Source: Winogradskyella sp.
GTDB lineage: Bacteria; Bacteroidota; Bacteroidia; Flavobacteriales; Flavobacteriaceae
Direction of reading: 5' to 3'
NCBI GenBank assembly: GCA_002722255.1
Contig: PBLD01000001.1
Location: 25,582 to 89,581 of the forward strand
Length of the DNA: 64,000 nucleotides
Part shown: piece after piece, positions 51,105 to 59,941 of the stretch
Position numbering within the stretch: the stretch's first letter is position 1
Layout of the letters: each line of letters starts with the position of its first letter
Program-made: the position numbers and the translations under genes
The notes under the pieces: generated by a model
Told to the model about the DNA's origin: nothing
What the model saw: only the letters and a program-made list of their open reading frames with translations
Database searches by the model: none

Positions 51105-53600
51105 TTATCTTATGAAAGTGTTAAAGGTTTTGATTTGTAAGGTGTCTAGACGTTTTGAATCAGTATAAAATTGAATAGTCTTAGATTGATTAGGCATTAA
51201 ATCAAAGAAATTATCAGAAAAACGACCATTAGCATTCGTAAACAAAAACACATCTTTTTGAAGTGTTGACGAAAACAACTCTATTGAAAAACCATCATTA
51301 GTTTTCATGACGATTTTTTGAATTTCAGCTTGATTTAATTTTAAATCTTTAGGTTTCACAAAGTAGAAAAATGATGATTTACCATTGAAAGTTGATACTA
51401 AAACAGTTTCATTTTTATTGAAGTCTACGTTTTTTAAATCCAACTGAAACTTCACACCATTTGAAAGTGGCTCAACACTTATTTCTTCTTCGTTAGACCA
51501 AATAACTTCTCCTGAAAAATTCATTAAGTTTAAAGTCAACTGACCTGTTATCTCATCTAATTTATCATTAACAACCCAAGTTTTTAAAATATCATTTTCA
51601 ACTTTTGAAGAGATTAAAACATCCTCAAAACTTCTTTTAGCCTTATAATGTAAGGCTTTCCAATTTCCAAAATAATCAATACTACTCCAAGAAACCGCAG
51701 GCCAGCAATCATTGAGTTGCCAATACAACGAGCCCATATTATAGGGTTTTGCTCTTCTTTGTGCTTCAATACCTTTGGTAATGCCATAAGCTTGTACAAG
51801 TTGACTCATATATACATAATCTTCCGCTGAATCAGGTATAGGAAAATCGCGTTGCATATAAGTTTCTATAATTTGAAATCCTCTGGAATGCTTTTGATGA
51901 TTTTTAAAACCTTTGGAAGTAATATCCACACTATCCTTTTGATTTATAAATTGAATAACCTCATAGCTCGGAAACGACTGAAAACCGAATTCACTCATAA
52001 ATCGTGGTACATTCTCTTCCAGATGCTCAAATGGATAACCATCGTGCCAAATCCACCAATCGTGAGCATCTCCTTCTGACTTGTACAACGGATTACCTCT
52101 TCCATATTTTGGCGACGTTTGCCAGTATGGTAAATCTGTTTTAGATCCAACGCTAATTCTGAGTGCTCTATCAAACAAATATTTATAATTCTCCCAAATC
52201 TCTTCTTTTTCCTCTTCACTTCTATCGGCTTGCCAACCCCAACGATTCCAACCTTCAGAGCTTTCGTTATTACCACACCAAAGCGCAATTGATGGATGGT
52301 TTCGTAATCTTTTTAAATTATCTAACGCTTCATTAATGACATTCATTCTAAATTCATCATCACCTGGATACATTGCACAGGCAAACATAAAATCTTGCCA
52401 AACCAAAATGCCTTTTTCATCGCACAAGTCATAAAACTTATCGTTTTCATAAATGCCACCTCCCCAAACTCTGAGCATATTCATATTGGCATCTACAACA
52501 TCGCTTAACAACCTTTCGTAATCACTATTTTTTACTTCATTTTGAAAACTGTGCTGTGGAATATAATTAGCACCTTTTGCGTAAACAGGCACATCGTTGA
52601 CTTTAAAATAAAAGGATTCGCCATTACTATCTCTTTCGGTAACCAACTCAATATCACGAATGCCATATTTTGTTGAAATGCTATCTAAAATTTTTCTACC
52701 ATCTTTTACCACAACTTTAATATCGTATAAGTATGGTTCGCCTAGATTATGTGGCCACCAGAGTTTTGGATCATCAATGGCAATATAAAATGATGCAGAA
52801 GCGTGATTACTAAAATGATACAATTCGCTTTTTCTTTTATTCATTTCAGTTAAAGAATCATTCACATAAATATCAAAATATAATGGAGACTTGATGTCTG
52901 TATTAAAATTAAGCACAATACTTAGAACTGCTAAATACTCATCAAGGGACTTAGCATCTTCTCGCATAATCTCTGCATCTAGAATTTTAAAATCATTCCA
53001 AGCCACTAGCTTAATTGGTCTCCAAATACCACTTGCATTCAACTTTGGTCCCCAATCCCAACCATATTGAAATTGTGCTTTTCTTGTAAAAACACGCTCA
53101 CCTTCCGGCAGCTCATACGATAATTTTTCTTTTGCTTCTGCCTCGTATTTAAAAGTACTTTCAAAAACTAACCGCAATTCATTTTCAGCTTTTAAAAGTG
53201 GTTTTACATCTACGTCCCATTTTCTAAATGCGTTGTTAGCTTTTAAAATTAAGCTGTCATTTAAATAAACAGAAGCGTACGTATCTAAGCCTTCAAAATT
53301 GAGCTCAAAATGTTTCTTTTCGAGCAAGTCTTCGCTTAATGAAAAAGTGGTTTTGTATTCCCAATCGGTTTCTGAAACCCATTGTACTTTTTCTTCATTA
53401 TTTCCAACAAATGGGTCTTCGATAAGTTGATGATGCAACAAGTCTGAAAACACGTTTCCCGGAACAGTTGCAGAGTCCCAAACGGTATCTGTTACTTTTT
53501 TGAACTGCCAATTCTCATCGAGATTTATCGTAGTTGGTAAATCGTGCTTTGGTTGACAGCTAAAACAGACAACTATTAACAACAGTAGGTTATATCTCAT
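51105..53600 (-). CDS. Beta-mannosidase (GH2), probable lipoprotein
   Basis: 831 aa. An N-terminal signal with a weak lipobox (CFSC, Cys15) suggests a periplasmic or outer-membrane location. A GH2 sugar-binding domain (about 25-190), an immunoglobulin-like domain (about 200-310) and the TIM barrel (about 315-620) follow. The acid/base Glu446 lies in WCGNNESSEGWNRWGW and the nucleophile Glu537 in FMSEFGFQSFP, as in GH2 beta-mannosidases. The activity would remove beta-1,4-mannose, including the single beta-mannose of the N-glycan core. The start overlaps the end of cutC by 11 bases. Beta-galactosidase is unlikely given the motif pattern. Confidence 0.9.
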   Translation of the reverse strand: MRYNLLLLIVVCFSCQPKHDLPTTINLDENWQFKKVTDTVWDSATVPGNVFSDLLHHQLIEDPFVGNNEEKVQWVSETDWEYKTTFSLSEDLLEKKHFELNFEGLDTYASVYLNDSLILKANNAFRKWDVDVKPLLKAENELRLVFESTFKYEAEAKEKLSYELPEGERVFTRKAQFQYGWDWGPKLNASGIWRPIKLVAWNDFKILDAEIMREDAKSLDEYLAVLSIVLNFNTDIKSPLYFDIYVNDSLTEMNKRKSELYHFSNHASASFYIAIDDPKLWWPHNLGEPYLYDIKVVVKDGRKILDSISTKYGIRDIELVTERDSNGESFYFKVNDVPVYAKGANYIPQHSFQNEVKNSDYERLLSDVVDANMNMLRVWGGGIYENDKFYDLCDEKGILVWQDFMFACAMYPGDDEFRMNVINEALDNLKRLRNHPSIALWCGNNESSEGWNRWGWQADRSEEEKEEIWENYKYLFDRALRISVGSKTDLPYWQTSPKYGRGNPLYKSEGDAHDWWIWHDGYPFEHLEENVPRFMSEFGFQSFPSYEVIQFINQKDSVDITSKGFKNHQKHSRGFQIIETYMQRDFPIPDSAEDYVYMSQLVQAYGITKGIEAQRRAKPYNMGSLYWQLNDCWPAVSWSSIDYFGNWKALHYKAKRSFEDVLISSKVENDILKTWVVNDKLDEITGQLTLNLMNFSGEVIWSNEEEISVEPLSNGVKFQLDLKNVDFNKNETVLVSTFNGKSSFFYFVKPKDLKLNQAEIQKIVMKTNDGFSIELFSSTLQKDVFLFTNANGRFSDNFFDLMPNQSKTIQFYTDSKRLDTLQIKTFNTFIR

Positions 53601-54279
53601 CTAAAATGGCTTTTATTTTCATTGGGTCTGAAAAAGTTATTGGCACAGAAAACATACCATCATCCTCTTTCTTTGTTGAAGATGCCGAAGCATGAATTTC
53701 AGTTAAGCCTGCTTCTTTAAACAGCGTCGCATTTTTTGAAGACACGCCTCCACCAGCTAAAATCGTGATTCTATTTTCGGCTAAAACATTCAATTCTTTT
53801 AAAAGCTCTAAACCTTCTTCTGCGGTTGTTTTTTGACCTGAGGTCAAAACTCTATCTGCGCCTAGTTCTATAAGTTGCAATAAGGTTTCTTTAGGATTTT
53901 TAACCTCATCAAAAGCACGATGAAATGTGAATGGTAATGGTTTAGCAAAGTCAATCAGAACTTTTGTTCGTTCTACATCTAATGTATTATCAGATTTTAA
54001 AACACCTGAAACAATGCCGTTACAACCTAAATCTTTGCAAAACTGAATATCGGTTTTCATTATCTGAAATTCATTATCTGAATACACAAAATTGCCACTT
54101 CGAGGACGTATCAGCACGAAAACTGGAATATCTAATTCCTCAATCACTTTTTTCAATAAACCATATGATGGTGTAATGCCACCAACTGAGAGTTCTTGAC
54201 ACAATTCTATGCGATGTGCTCCTGCGTCGCAGGCATTTTTTGCGGATTGGTATGAGTTGGCGCAGATTTCTAGTTTCAT
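53590..54279 (-). CDS. cutC: CutC family TIM-barrel protein
   Basis: 229 aa from the ATG at 54279, matching the usual opening (MKLEICANSYQSAKNACDAG); an ATG ten codons upstream adds unrelated residues derived from the repeat region. Other typical segments are AHRIELCQELSVGGITPSYG, VLIRPRSGNFVYSDNEF, FTFHRAFDEVKNPKETLLQL and ILAGGGVSSKNATLFKEAG. The old name refers to copper homeostasis, but the biochemical role is disputed. Placement in a run with GH2 and next to GH20/GH92 suggests a role in sugar metabolism; this is inference only. Its stop overlaps the GH2 start by 11 bases. Confidence 0.9.
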   Translation of the reverse strand: MKLEICANSYQSAKNACDAGAHRIELCQELSVGGITPSYGLLKKVIEELDIPVFVLIRPRSGNFVYSDNEFQIMKTDIQFCKDLGCNGIVSGVLKSDNTLDVERTKVLIDFAKPLPFTFHRAFDEVKNPKETLLQLIELGADRVLTSGQKTTAEEGLELLKELNVLAENRITILAGGGVSSKNATLFKEAGLTEIHASASSTKKEDDGMFSVPITFSDPMKIKAILDEI

Positions 54280-54335
54280 ATTAATTTTCCACGAAAGTGG
54301 GAATCTCATTAATTATTCTTATTTCTTCAAAGTGG

Positions 54336-54379
54336 ATTCCTGCATTCACTTCGACAAGCATAGTGTGACACGCAGGAAT
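54336..54379. repeat. Palindromic element 1 with a dispersed-repeat core
   Basis: ATTCCTGC (54336-54343) and GCAGGAAT (54372-54379) form the stem; the loop holds CACTTCGACAAGC, the core of the short repeat also found in the GH20 and GH92 genes. A small stem, CCAC-GAAA-GTGG, sits just before it at 54289-54300. Confidence 0.6.
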
Positions 54380-54391
54380 GCCAAATATAAC

Positions 54392-54462
54392 TGTCATTGC
54401 GAGGACATAGGACGTGGCAATCTCCTAATTAAAAAAGATTCTTCGCTACGCTCTGAATGACA
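54392..54462. repeat. Palindromic element 2 (REP-like)
   Basis: Ends are inverted copies TGTCATT and AATGACA. The interior (GCGAGGACATAGGACGTGGC and GATTCTTCGCTACGCTCTG) looks like a decayed copy of the GTCATTGCGAGG-type intergenic repeat common in many bacteria. It contains no open frame of interest. Confidence 0.6.
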
Positions 54463-54470
54463 AATAAAGC

Positions 54471-54573
54471 CGTCACTTCGAGTGATTTGCAAAGTATGAG
54501 CAAATTGTATCGAGAAGTTCTTTATTGGTTCTCGATACAAAATTGCAAAAAAGCAATTTCACTCGAACTGACG
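54471..54573. repeat. Palindromic element 3, long imperfect hairpin
   Basis: Outer arms CGTCACTTCGAGTGA (54471-54485) and TCACTCGAACTGACG (54559-54573) pair with one mismatch; an inner 12-bp perfect stem TTGTATCGAGAA / TTCTCGATACAA lies at 54505-54516 and 54529-54540, followed by AATTGC/GCAATT at 54541-54558. It ends three bases before the GH20 stop codon, so it may also end that transcript or stabilise its 3' end. Confidence 0.7.
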
Positions 54574-54575
54574 TA

Positions 54576-56909
54576 TTATTTAATTATTATCTCATCAATA
54601 AACGTCCAGGCTTTATTACCAGCACCTTGTTTACCTTCTGGGATGGTGCCGTAATTAGGAATTCTCAAAATTATCTTTGTGGTTTCATCGTATAAACCCG
54701 TCTCCATTTTACTAAATTTTATATTTAATAACTTAAATCTAGACTCCTTTGCCATTTCTGGTAAACCCAAAACAAACGTTGTGTCTTGCCTAAACTCATT
54801 AGGCTGTTGTAAAATCAAATATTCATATACCTCAGGTGCATAAATCCATTGTCCTTGTGAATTATAAAATCTGGTCTCAATTGAATTTATCTTTGTCGGC
54901 TTTTCAAAATCAATTGTAACCTCAATATCTTCTCCCCAAAACCCTAACCATTCTTTATCTCCATATCGCGAATCGCTTCCTGAAATGCCATTAATTAAAC
55001 CTTCTGCTCCACTGCCAGAATAGGCTTTGTGTGGTTGTTTATCAATCGTAATTTTTGCCCCAACTGCTTTGTGGTAATTAATGTGTTGTATAAATGTTTT
55101 ACCCAATTGTTTTTCATCATTAAATACAGCAGCTTTGATTGTTGAACTTTCGGTAATCGGAATTTTAGATTCATAAATTTTTGAATTAAGGGTAGGTTCA
55201 CTTCCATCTAAAGTATAACGAATGGTTTTCCCTTCAATTAATGTTGATAATTTATAAAGAGAAGCGGTTGCTGAGCTTGTCGAAGTACCTTCAATTTCAT
55301 AAAGATGATTGGCATAGTTAATATCCAAAGCATCTAAACGCAGATGAAAGTTTTCTAACCTCAAAACAAAATCCTTGTAGTTTTTATGTTCAGGTTGAGA
55401 CCAAACCACTTCACTTAGCGCCAACATTCTCGGAAATGCCATATACTCAAGATGTTTTTCGGTTGGGATGTATTCTGTCCAAATATTGCCTTGAGCACCT
55501 AAAACATATTTTGACTCTTCTGTTGTTAATTCTTCTGGAATTGGATTAAAACCATACACTTTTTCCAACGGCAAAAAACCACCAATAGCCAAAGGCTCAT
55601 CCTCATTTTCGGATTGGTAATAATCAAAATAGCAATGTGATGTTGGTGTCATTACCACATTATGTCCAGATTTTGCAGCTTCAACTGCTCCACTCGTACC
55701 TCGCCAAGACATTACCGTTGCATTGGGTGCCAAACCACCTTCTAAAATTTCATCCCAACCAATGATTTGTCGTCCTTTTGAGTTAAGATACGCTTCCATT
55801 TTGGTAATAAAGTAGCTTTGCAAATGGTGTTCGTCTTTTAAGCCTTCTTTCTTAATCAGGTCTTGGCAATGCGCACAATTTTTCCAACGTGTTTTTGGTG
55901 CTTCATCTCCACCAATATGAATATATTTGCTTGGGAACAGCTCTAAAACCTCATCCAAAACATCTTCTAAAAACGCAAAGGTCTTTTGATTTGGACAATA
56001 AATTTCTTCAAAAACTCCCCATTTTTTGGCTACCTCAACGGGTTCGTTGGTTGCTGAGCCTGTCGAAGTACAGCCTAACTCTGGATAAGCCGCAATGGCT
56101 GCTTGTGCGTGACCTGGCATTTCTATTTCTGGGATCACAGTAACAAAACGCGCTTTAGCATACTGAACAACGTCTTTAACTTCCTCTTGGGTGTAATAAC
56201 CTCCATATCGTTTGCCATCAAACTGATGTGGTTGGTCGCTGTAATGTCCTACCAAAGTTTCATTTCTATAAGCTGAAACCTCTTGTAATTTGGGATACTT
56301 CTTAATCTCAATGCGCCAACCTTGGTCGTCTGTAAGATGCCAATGAAAAGTGTTCATCTTCAACAAAGCTAAAGCATCAATGTACTTTTTGATAAAATCA
56401 ATAGAAAACATATGCCTTGCCACATCGAGATGCATACCACGATACGAAAATTGAGGTTCATCCTTCACTATCAATGCCTGAATAGCAATTTCATTTTCTG
56501 AGAACGTATCATTTTCCAGACCAACAGGCATTAATTGCCGTAAGGTTTGTACCGCATAAAACGCACCTTGGTCTGTTGATGCTTTAATTGTTATTCCTTC
56601 TTTTGAAACCGTTAAAATATAGGCTTCAGGCTTTAAATTGTCATCTTGTTTAAATTGAATTTCATTTCCTTCTTTCAGATGTATTGGACTTCCGCCTTCA
56701 ATAAAATCTTTTAAAAATTGCGCACTAACTTTAAGATTGTCATCGTAAGTTATTCCTGTAGATTCATCAATTGTAAAAAATGAATCCATTACTTCTATAG
56801 AATCTGGAATCGGAATAATCTGTGGTTGAATTATTTGAACCGATCTCTCCTTACAATTAACAAGTGAAAGGGATAAAATGAAAAGTGCAATTAATTTCTT
56901 GATGTGCAT
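54576..56909 (-). CDS. Beta-N-acetylhexosaminidase (GH20), lipoprotein
   Basis: 777 aa. The lipoprotein signal ends in SLVNC (Cys19). A GH20b domain (about 30-150) precedes the catalytic TIM barrel (about 155-500) with the catalytic Asp335-Glu336 pair in HIGGDEAP and with HWHLTDDQGWRIEIKKYP. Residues about 545-625 resemble the chitobiase-type C-terminal domain, and about 640-777 an F5/8 type C-like domain ending AWTFIDEIIIK. The enzyme would remove terminal beta-GlcNAc, including the chitobiose core of N-glycans. Two short repeats lie in frame (encoding TSTGSAT and TSTSSAT). The start is only 35 bases from that of the divergent GH92 gene. Confidence 0.93.
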   Translation of the reverse strand: MHIKKLIALFILSLSLVNCKERSVQIIQPQIIPIPDSIEVMDSFFTIDESTGITYDDNLKVSAQFLKDFIEGGSPIHLKEGNEIQFKQDDNLKPEAYILTVSKEGITIKASTDQGAFYAVQTLRQLMPVGLENDTFSENEIAIQALIVKDEPQFSYRGMHLDVARHMFSIDFIKKYIDALALLKMNTFHWHLTDDQGWRIEIKKYPKLQEVSAYRNETLVGHYSDQPHQFDGKRYGGYYTQEEVKDVVQYAKARFVTVIPEIEMPGHAQAAIAAYPELGCTSTGSATNEPVEVAKKWGVFEEIYCPNQKTFAFLEDVLDEVLELFPSKYIHIGGDEAPKTRWKNCAHCQDLIKKEGLKDEHHLQSYFITKMEAYLNSKGRQIIGWDEILEGGLAPNATVMSWRGTSGAVEAAKSGHNVVMTPTSHCYFDYYQSENEDEPLAIGGFLPLEKVYGFNPIPEELTTEESKYVLGAQGNIWTEYIPTEKHLEYMAFPRMLALSEVVWSQPEHKNYKDFVLRLENFHLRLDALDINYANHLYEIEGTSTSSATASLYKLSTLIEGKTIRYTLDGSEPTLNSKIYESKIPITESSTIKAAVFNDEKQLGKTFIQHINYHKAVGAKITIDKQPHKAYSGSGAEGLINGISGSDSRYGDKEWLGFWGEDIEVTIDFEKPTKINSIETRFYNSQGQWIYAPEVYEYLILQQPNEFRQDTTFVLGLPEMAKESRFKLLNIKFSKMETGLYDETTKIILRIPNYGTIPEGKQGAGNKAWTFIDEIIIK
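55266..55289 (-). repeat. In-frame copy of the short dispersed repeat in GH20 (copy A)
   Basis: Read on the gene strand it contains CTTCGACAAGCTCAGCAACC, encoding TSTSSAT at the junction between the catalytic domain and the C-terminal modules. It differs by one base from copy B. Confidence 0.7.
56049..56072 (-). repeat. In-frame copy of the short dispersed repeat in GH20 (copy B)
   Basis: Gene-strand core CTTCGACAGGCTCAGCAACC, encoding TSTGSAT in a barrel loop just after YPELGC. 23 of its positions match copy A except one. Confidence 0.7.
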
Positions 56910-56944
56910 TTTAGTATATTAGATGCATTAAAATTACTAATCTT

Positions 56945-59920
56945 TTGAAAAATCTTAAATTATTTTCCACTTTCATTGCTATCCTTTTATTTTTTGGATG
57001 TAATAAAAATAATAATCTCAAACCTGCACAAAAAGACCAACCACTAACCAACTACGTTAATACATTTATTGGTACTGGTGGTCATGGTCACACTTATCCT
57101 GGCGCAACGATGCCTTTTGGTATGATGCAATTAAGTCCAGACACACGTTTAGAAGGTTGGGACGGTTGCTCTGGCTATCATTACACTGATGAATATATCT
57201 ATGGATTTTCGCATACACATTTAAGCGGCACAGGTATAAGTGACTATGGAGATGTGCTTTTAATGCCTACTAATAAAGTGAATTTTAATAATGGGTCTGA
57301 TGGAAAATCGGGTTACCGAGCTCACTTTTCACACGAGAATGAAAGTGCTGAACCTGGTTACTATAAAGTGCATTTAGACTCAACTGAAATTGATGTTGAA
57401 CTGACGGTTTCCAAACGAAGTGGTATTCATAAATATCAGTTTCCATTTGCTGAAAATCAGTATGTGGTTTTAGATTTAGCACATAGAGATAAACTATTAG
57501 ACTATAAAATTAATCAACTTAATGATACTGAAATCAATGGACTTAGACATTCTTCAGCTTGGGCTAAAGATCAGCGTTTGTTCTATCACATTAAGTTTTC
57601 ACATCAAATAAAAGAAATTGTTTATGATGACGGCGAAGGTGTGGCTGTAAGTAAAAATTACAAGTTTGAAAGTAAAAAGGCCATCATTCAATTTGAAAAC
57701 CCAAATAACGAACCAATCCTCATAAAAACAGGAATTTCAGCCGTTGATGAAGCTGGTGCTTATAAAAATTTGGAAGCCGAAGTTTTAAACAAAGATTTTG
57801 AAACCGTAAAGCAAGAAGCACAACAAGCTTGGGAATCTCAACTTGAAAAAATTGTTATTGAAAGCACTTCGACTCTGCTCAGTGACCAAGACATAGACAA
57901 AAAAACCAATTTCTACTCTGCGCTTTACCATACGATGATTGCTCCAAATATCTATCAAGATGTTGATGGTCGTTATAGAGGTATGGATTTAGAAATTCAC
58001 CAAACCAAGGATTTCGATTATTACACTGTGTTTTCACTTTGGGATACTTACCGAGCTGCTCATCCACTCTATACCATTATAGAACAAGACAGAACCAACC
58101 ATTTCATCAATACATTTTTGGCAAAATATGATGAAGGCGGCATAATGCCAATGTGGGATTTATCAGGGAATTATACTGACTGTATGATTGGCTACCACGC
58201 TGTACCTGTTGTTGCCGATGCGTATTTAAAAGGTATTCGCGGTTACGATACCGAAAAAGCTTTTGAGGCTATGAAACATTCGGCAACGCGAGATAAATTT
58301 GGGTTAGAAGCCTATAAAAACTATGGTTTTATTCCTGTTGATGAAGAAAGCGAATCGGTTTCAAAAACCTTGGAATATGCTTATGATGATTGGACCATAG
58401 CTCAGATGGCAAAAGCGTTGAATAAGGACGACGATTATAAAACCTACATTCAACGTGCGCAGTACTACAAAAATGTGTTTGATCCAAGTAGTAAGTTTAT
58501 GCGTGGACGCTTTAGAAATACGTGGTTTTCCCCTTTTGACCCTTATGAAGTTAACTTCAACTATACCGAAGCTAATTCTTGGCAATACAGTTTTTATGTG
58601 CCGCAGGACATTTCTGGCTTCATAGATTTATTGGGTGGAAAAGACGCTTTAGAAGCCCAACTTGATGAATTATTTTCAGCAAAAAGCGAAACTTCGGGAC
58701 GTCATCAGTCAGATATCACAGGTTTAATTGGTCAGTATGCGCACGGTAACGAGCCAAGCCATCATATGGCTTACCTTTATAATTTTGTAAATAAACCGCA
58801 TAAAACGCAAGAGAAAGTTCATCAAATTTTAACCGAACTCTATAAAAACGATCCAGATGGTGTTTCGGGAAATGAAGATTGTGGACAAATGAGTGCTTGG
58901 TACGTGTTGAGTTCAATGGGCTTTTATTCTGTAACACCAGGTTCTAATCAGTACATCATTGGCGCACCACTTTTTGACAAAGCCACCATTAATCTGGAAA
59001 ATGGAAAACAATTCAACATTACAGCACATAATCTTAGTGATACCAATAAGTATGTAGAATATGTGTATTTAAATGGCGAAAAATTGAACAACACCTACAT
59101 CACTCATAAGGATATTGTAAATGGTGGTAATTTGGAATTTCATATGACCGACAATCCAGCGGTTTGGGGAAGTCGAGACGGTCAAGAGCCAAAAACCGAA
59201 ATTACAGACCACATTATTTTACCGTCGCCATTTATTGAAAAAGGCGATATCACTTTCAGAGGTTCTACGGAAGTTGTTTTAAATACTTCTGAAAAAGATG
59301 CCAAGATATTTTATGCTATTAATGATGAAGATTTTCAACTTTACGAAACGCCTTTCAGTATAAAAGAAGACACAAAAGTGAAGTTATATTCTGAAAAAGG
59401 CGACCTGAAAAGTCCTGTGTTAACCACACCATTTTATAAGATTGACCCAAACTTAAGCATCACGCTTGAAAGTGAATTTGCTAATCAGTATTCAGCAGGT
59501 GGAAATGATGCGCTTATAGATGGTATTAGAAGCACCAAAAACTACAGAACAGGCAGTTGGCAAGGCTACCACAACACAGATTTAGTGGCCACTGTAGATT
59601 TAGGAAGACTGAAACCTATCAATCTTATTTCAGTAAATTTTTTGCAAGACCAAGGTGCTTGGATTTTTTATCCAACCGAAGTGCAATGCTTCGTTTCAAA
59701 AGATGGCAAAAACTATAAAGCTTTACCATCCAAAAAGATAAACACACGAAACAGAAATAATGAAATTGAAATTAAAACCACTGAGTTTAAAATTCCAACA
59801 ACAGAATATAAGTATGTAAAAATCATCGCAAAGAAACTAGGCGAACTACCAGAATGGCATTTGGGCTACCCAATGGATGGCAGAAGCTGGATTTTTGCTG
59901 ATGAAATTTCGATAAAATAA
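56945..59920 (+). CDS. Alpha-mannosidase (GH92), lipoprotein
   Basis: 991 aa. The start is TTG at 56945: no in-frame ATG lies upstream and this start yields a clean lipoprotein signal (KNLKLFSTFIAILLFFGC, Cys19). The GH92 body shows NYVNTFIGTGGHGHTYPGA, FSHTHLSGTGISDYGDVLLM, GGIMPMWDLSGNYTDCMIGY and the hallmark GNEPSHHMAYLYNF. GH92 enzymes are calcium-dependent exo-alpha-mannosidases, mostly alpha-1,2 on high-mannose N-glycans. The C-terminus repeats the GH20 plan: a chitobiase-like domain (about 765-835) and an F5/8-like domain ending SWIFADEISIK. One short repeat lies in frame (STSTLLSD). Followed by the permease (21 bases). Confidence 0.92.
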   Translation: MKNLKLFSTFIAILLFFGCNKNNNLKPAQKDQPLTNYVNTFIGTGGHGHTYPGATMPFGMMQLSPDTRLEGWDGCSGYHYTDEYIYGFSHTHLSGTGISDYGDVLLMPTNKVNFNNGSDGKSGYRAHFSHENESAEPGYYKVHLDSTEIDVELTVSKRSGIHKYQFPFAENQYVVLDLAHRDKLLDYKINQLNDTEINGLRHSSAWAKDQRLFYHIKFSHQIKEIVYDDGEGVAVSKNYKFESKKAIIQFENPNNEPILIKTGISAVDEAGAYKNLEAEVLNKDFETVKQEAQQAWESQLEKIVIESTSTLLSDQDIDKKTNFYSALYHTMIAPNIYQDVDGRYRGMDLEIHQTKDFDYYTVFSLWDTYRAAHPLYTIIEQDRTNHFINTFLAKYDEGGIMPMWDLSGNYTDCMIGYHAVPVVADAYLKGIRGYDTEKAFEAMKHSATRDKFGLEAYKNYGFIPVDEESESVSKTLEYAYDDWTIAQMAKALNKDDDYKTYIQRAQYYKNVFDPSSKFMRGRFRNTWFSPFDPYEVNFNYTEANSWQYSFYVPQDISGFIDLLGGKDALEAQLDELFSAKSETSGRHQSDITGLIGQYAHGNEPSHHMAYLYNFVNKPHKTQEKVHQILTELYKNDPDGVSGNEDCGQMSAWYVLSSMGFYSVTPGSNQYIIGAPLFDKATINLENGKQFNITAHNLSDTNKYVEYVYLNGEKLNNTYITHKDIVNGGNLEFHMTDNPAVWGSRDGQEPKTEITDHIILPSPFIEKGDITFRGSTEVVLNTSEKDAKIFYAINDEDFQLYETPFSIKEDTKVKLYSEKGDLKSPVLTTPFYKIDPNLSITLESEFANQYSAGGNDALIDGIRSTKNYRTGSWQGYHNTDLVATVDLGRLKPINLISVNFLQDQGAWIFYPTEVQCFVSKDGKNYKALPSKKINTRNRNNEIEIKTTEFKIPTTEYKYVKIIAKKLGELPEWHLGYPMDGRSWIFADEISIK
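57864..57887 (+). repeat. In-frame copy of the short dispersed repeat in GH92 (copy C)
   Basis: Core CTTCGACTCTGCTCAGTGAC, a variant with one extra base relative to the GH20 copies; encodes STSTLLSD in the linker between the N-terminal domain and the barrel. Confidence 0.6.
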
Positions 59921-59941
59921 GTAAAACTAACTAACAATTAT

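Noticed and set aside
54280..54309. CutC extended by ten residues
   Set aside because: The added residues come from the hairpin region, while the second ATG matches the usual family start.
54392..54573. CRISPR array or small RNA gene
   Set aside because: The palindromes differ in sequence and spacing, there are no regular spacers or cas genes, and no promoter was seen; repeat elements explain them better.
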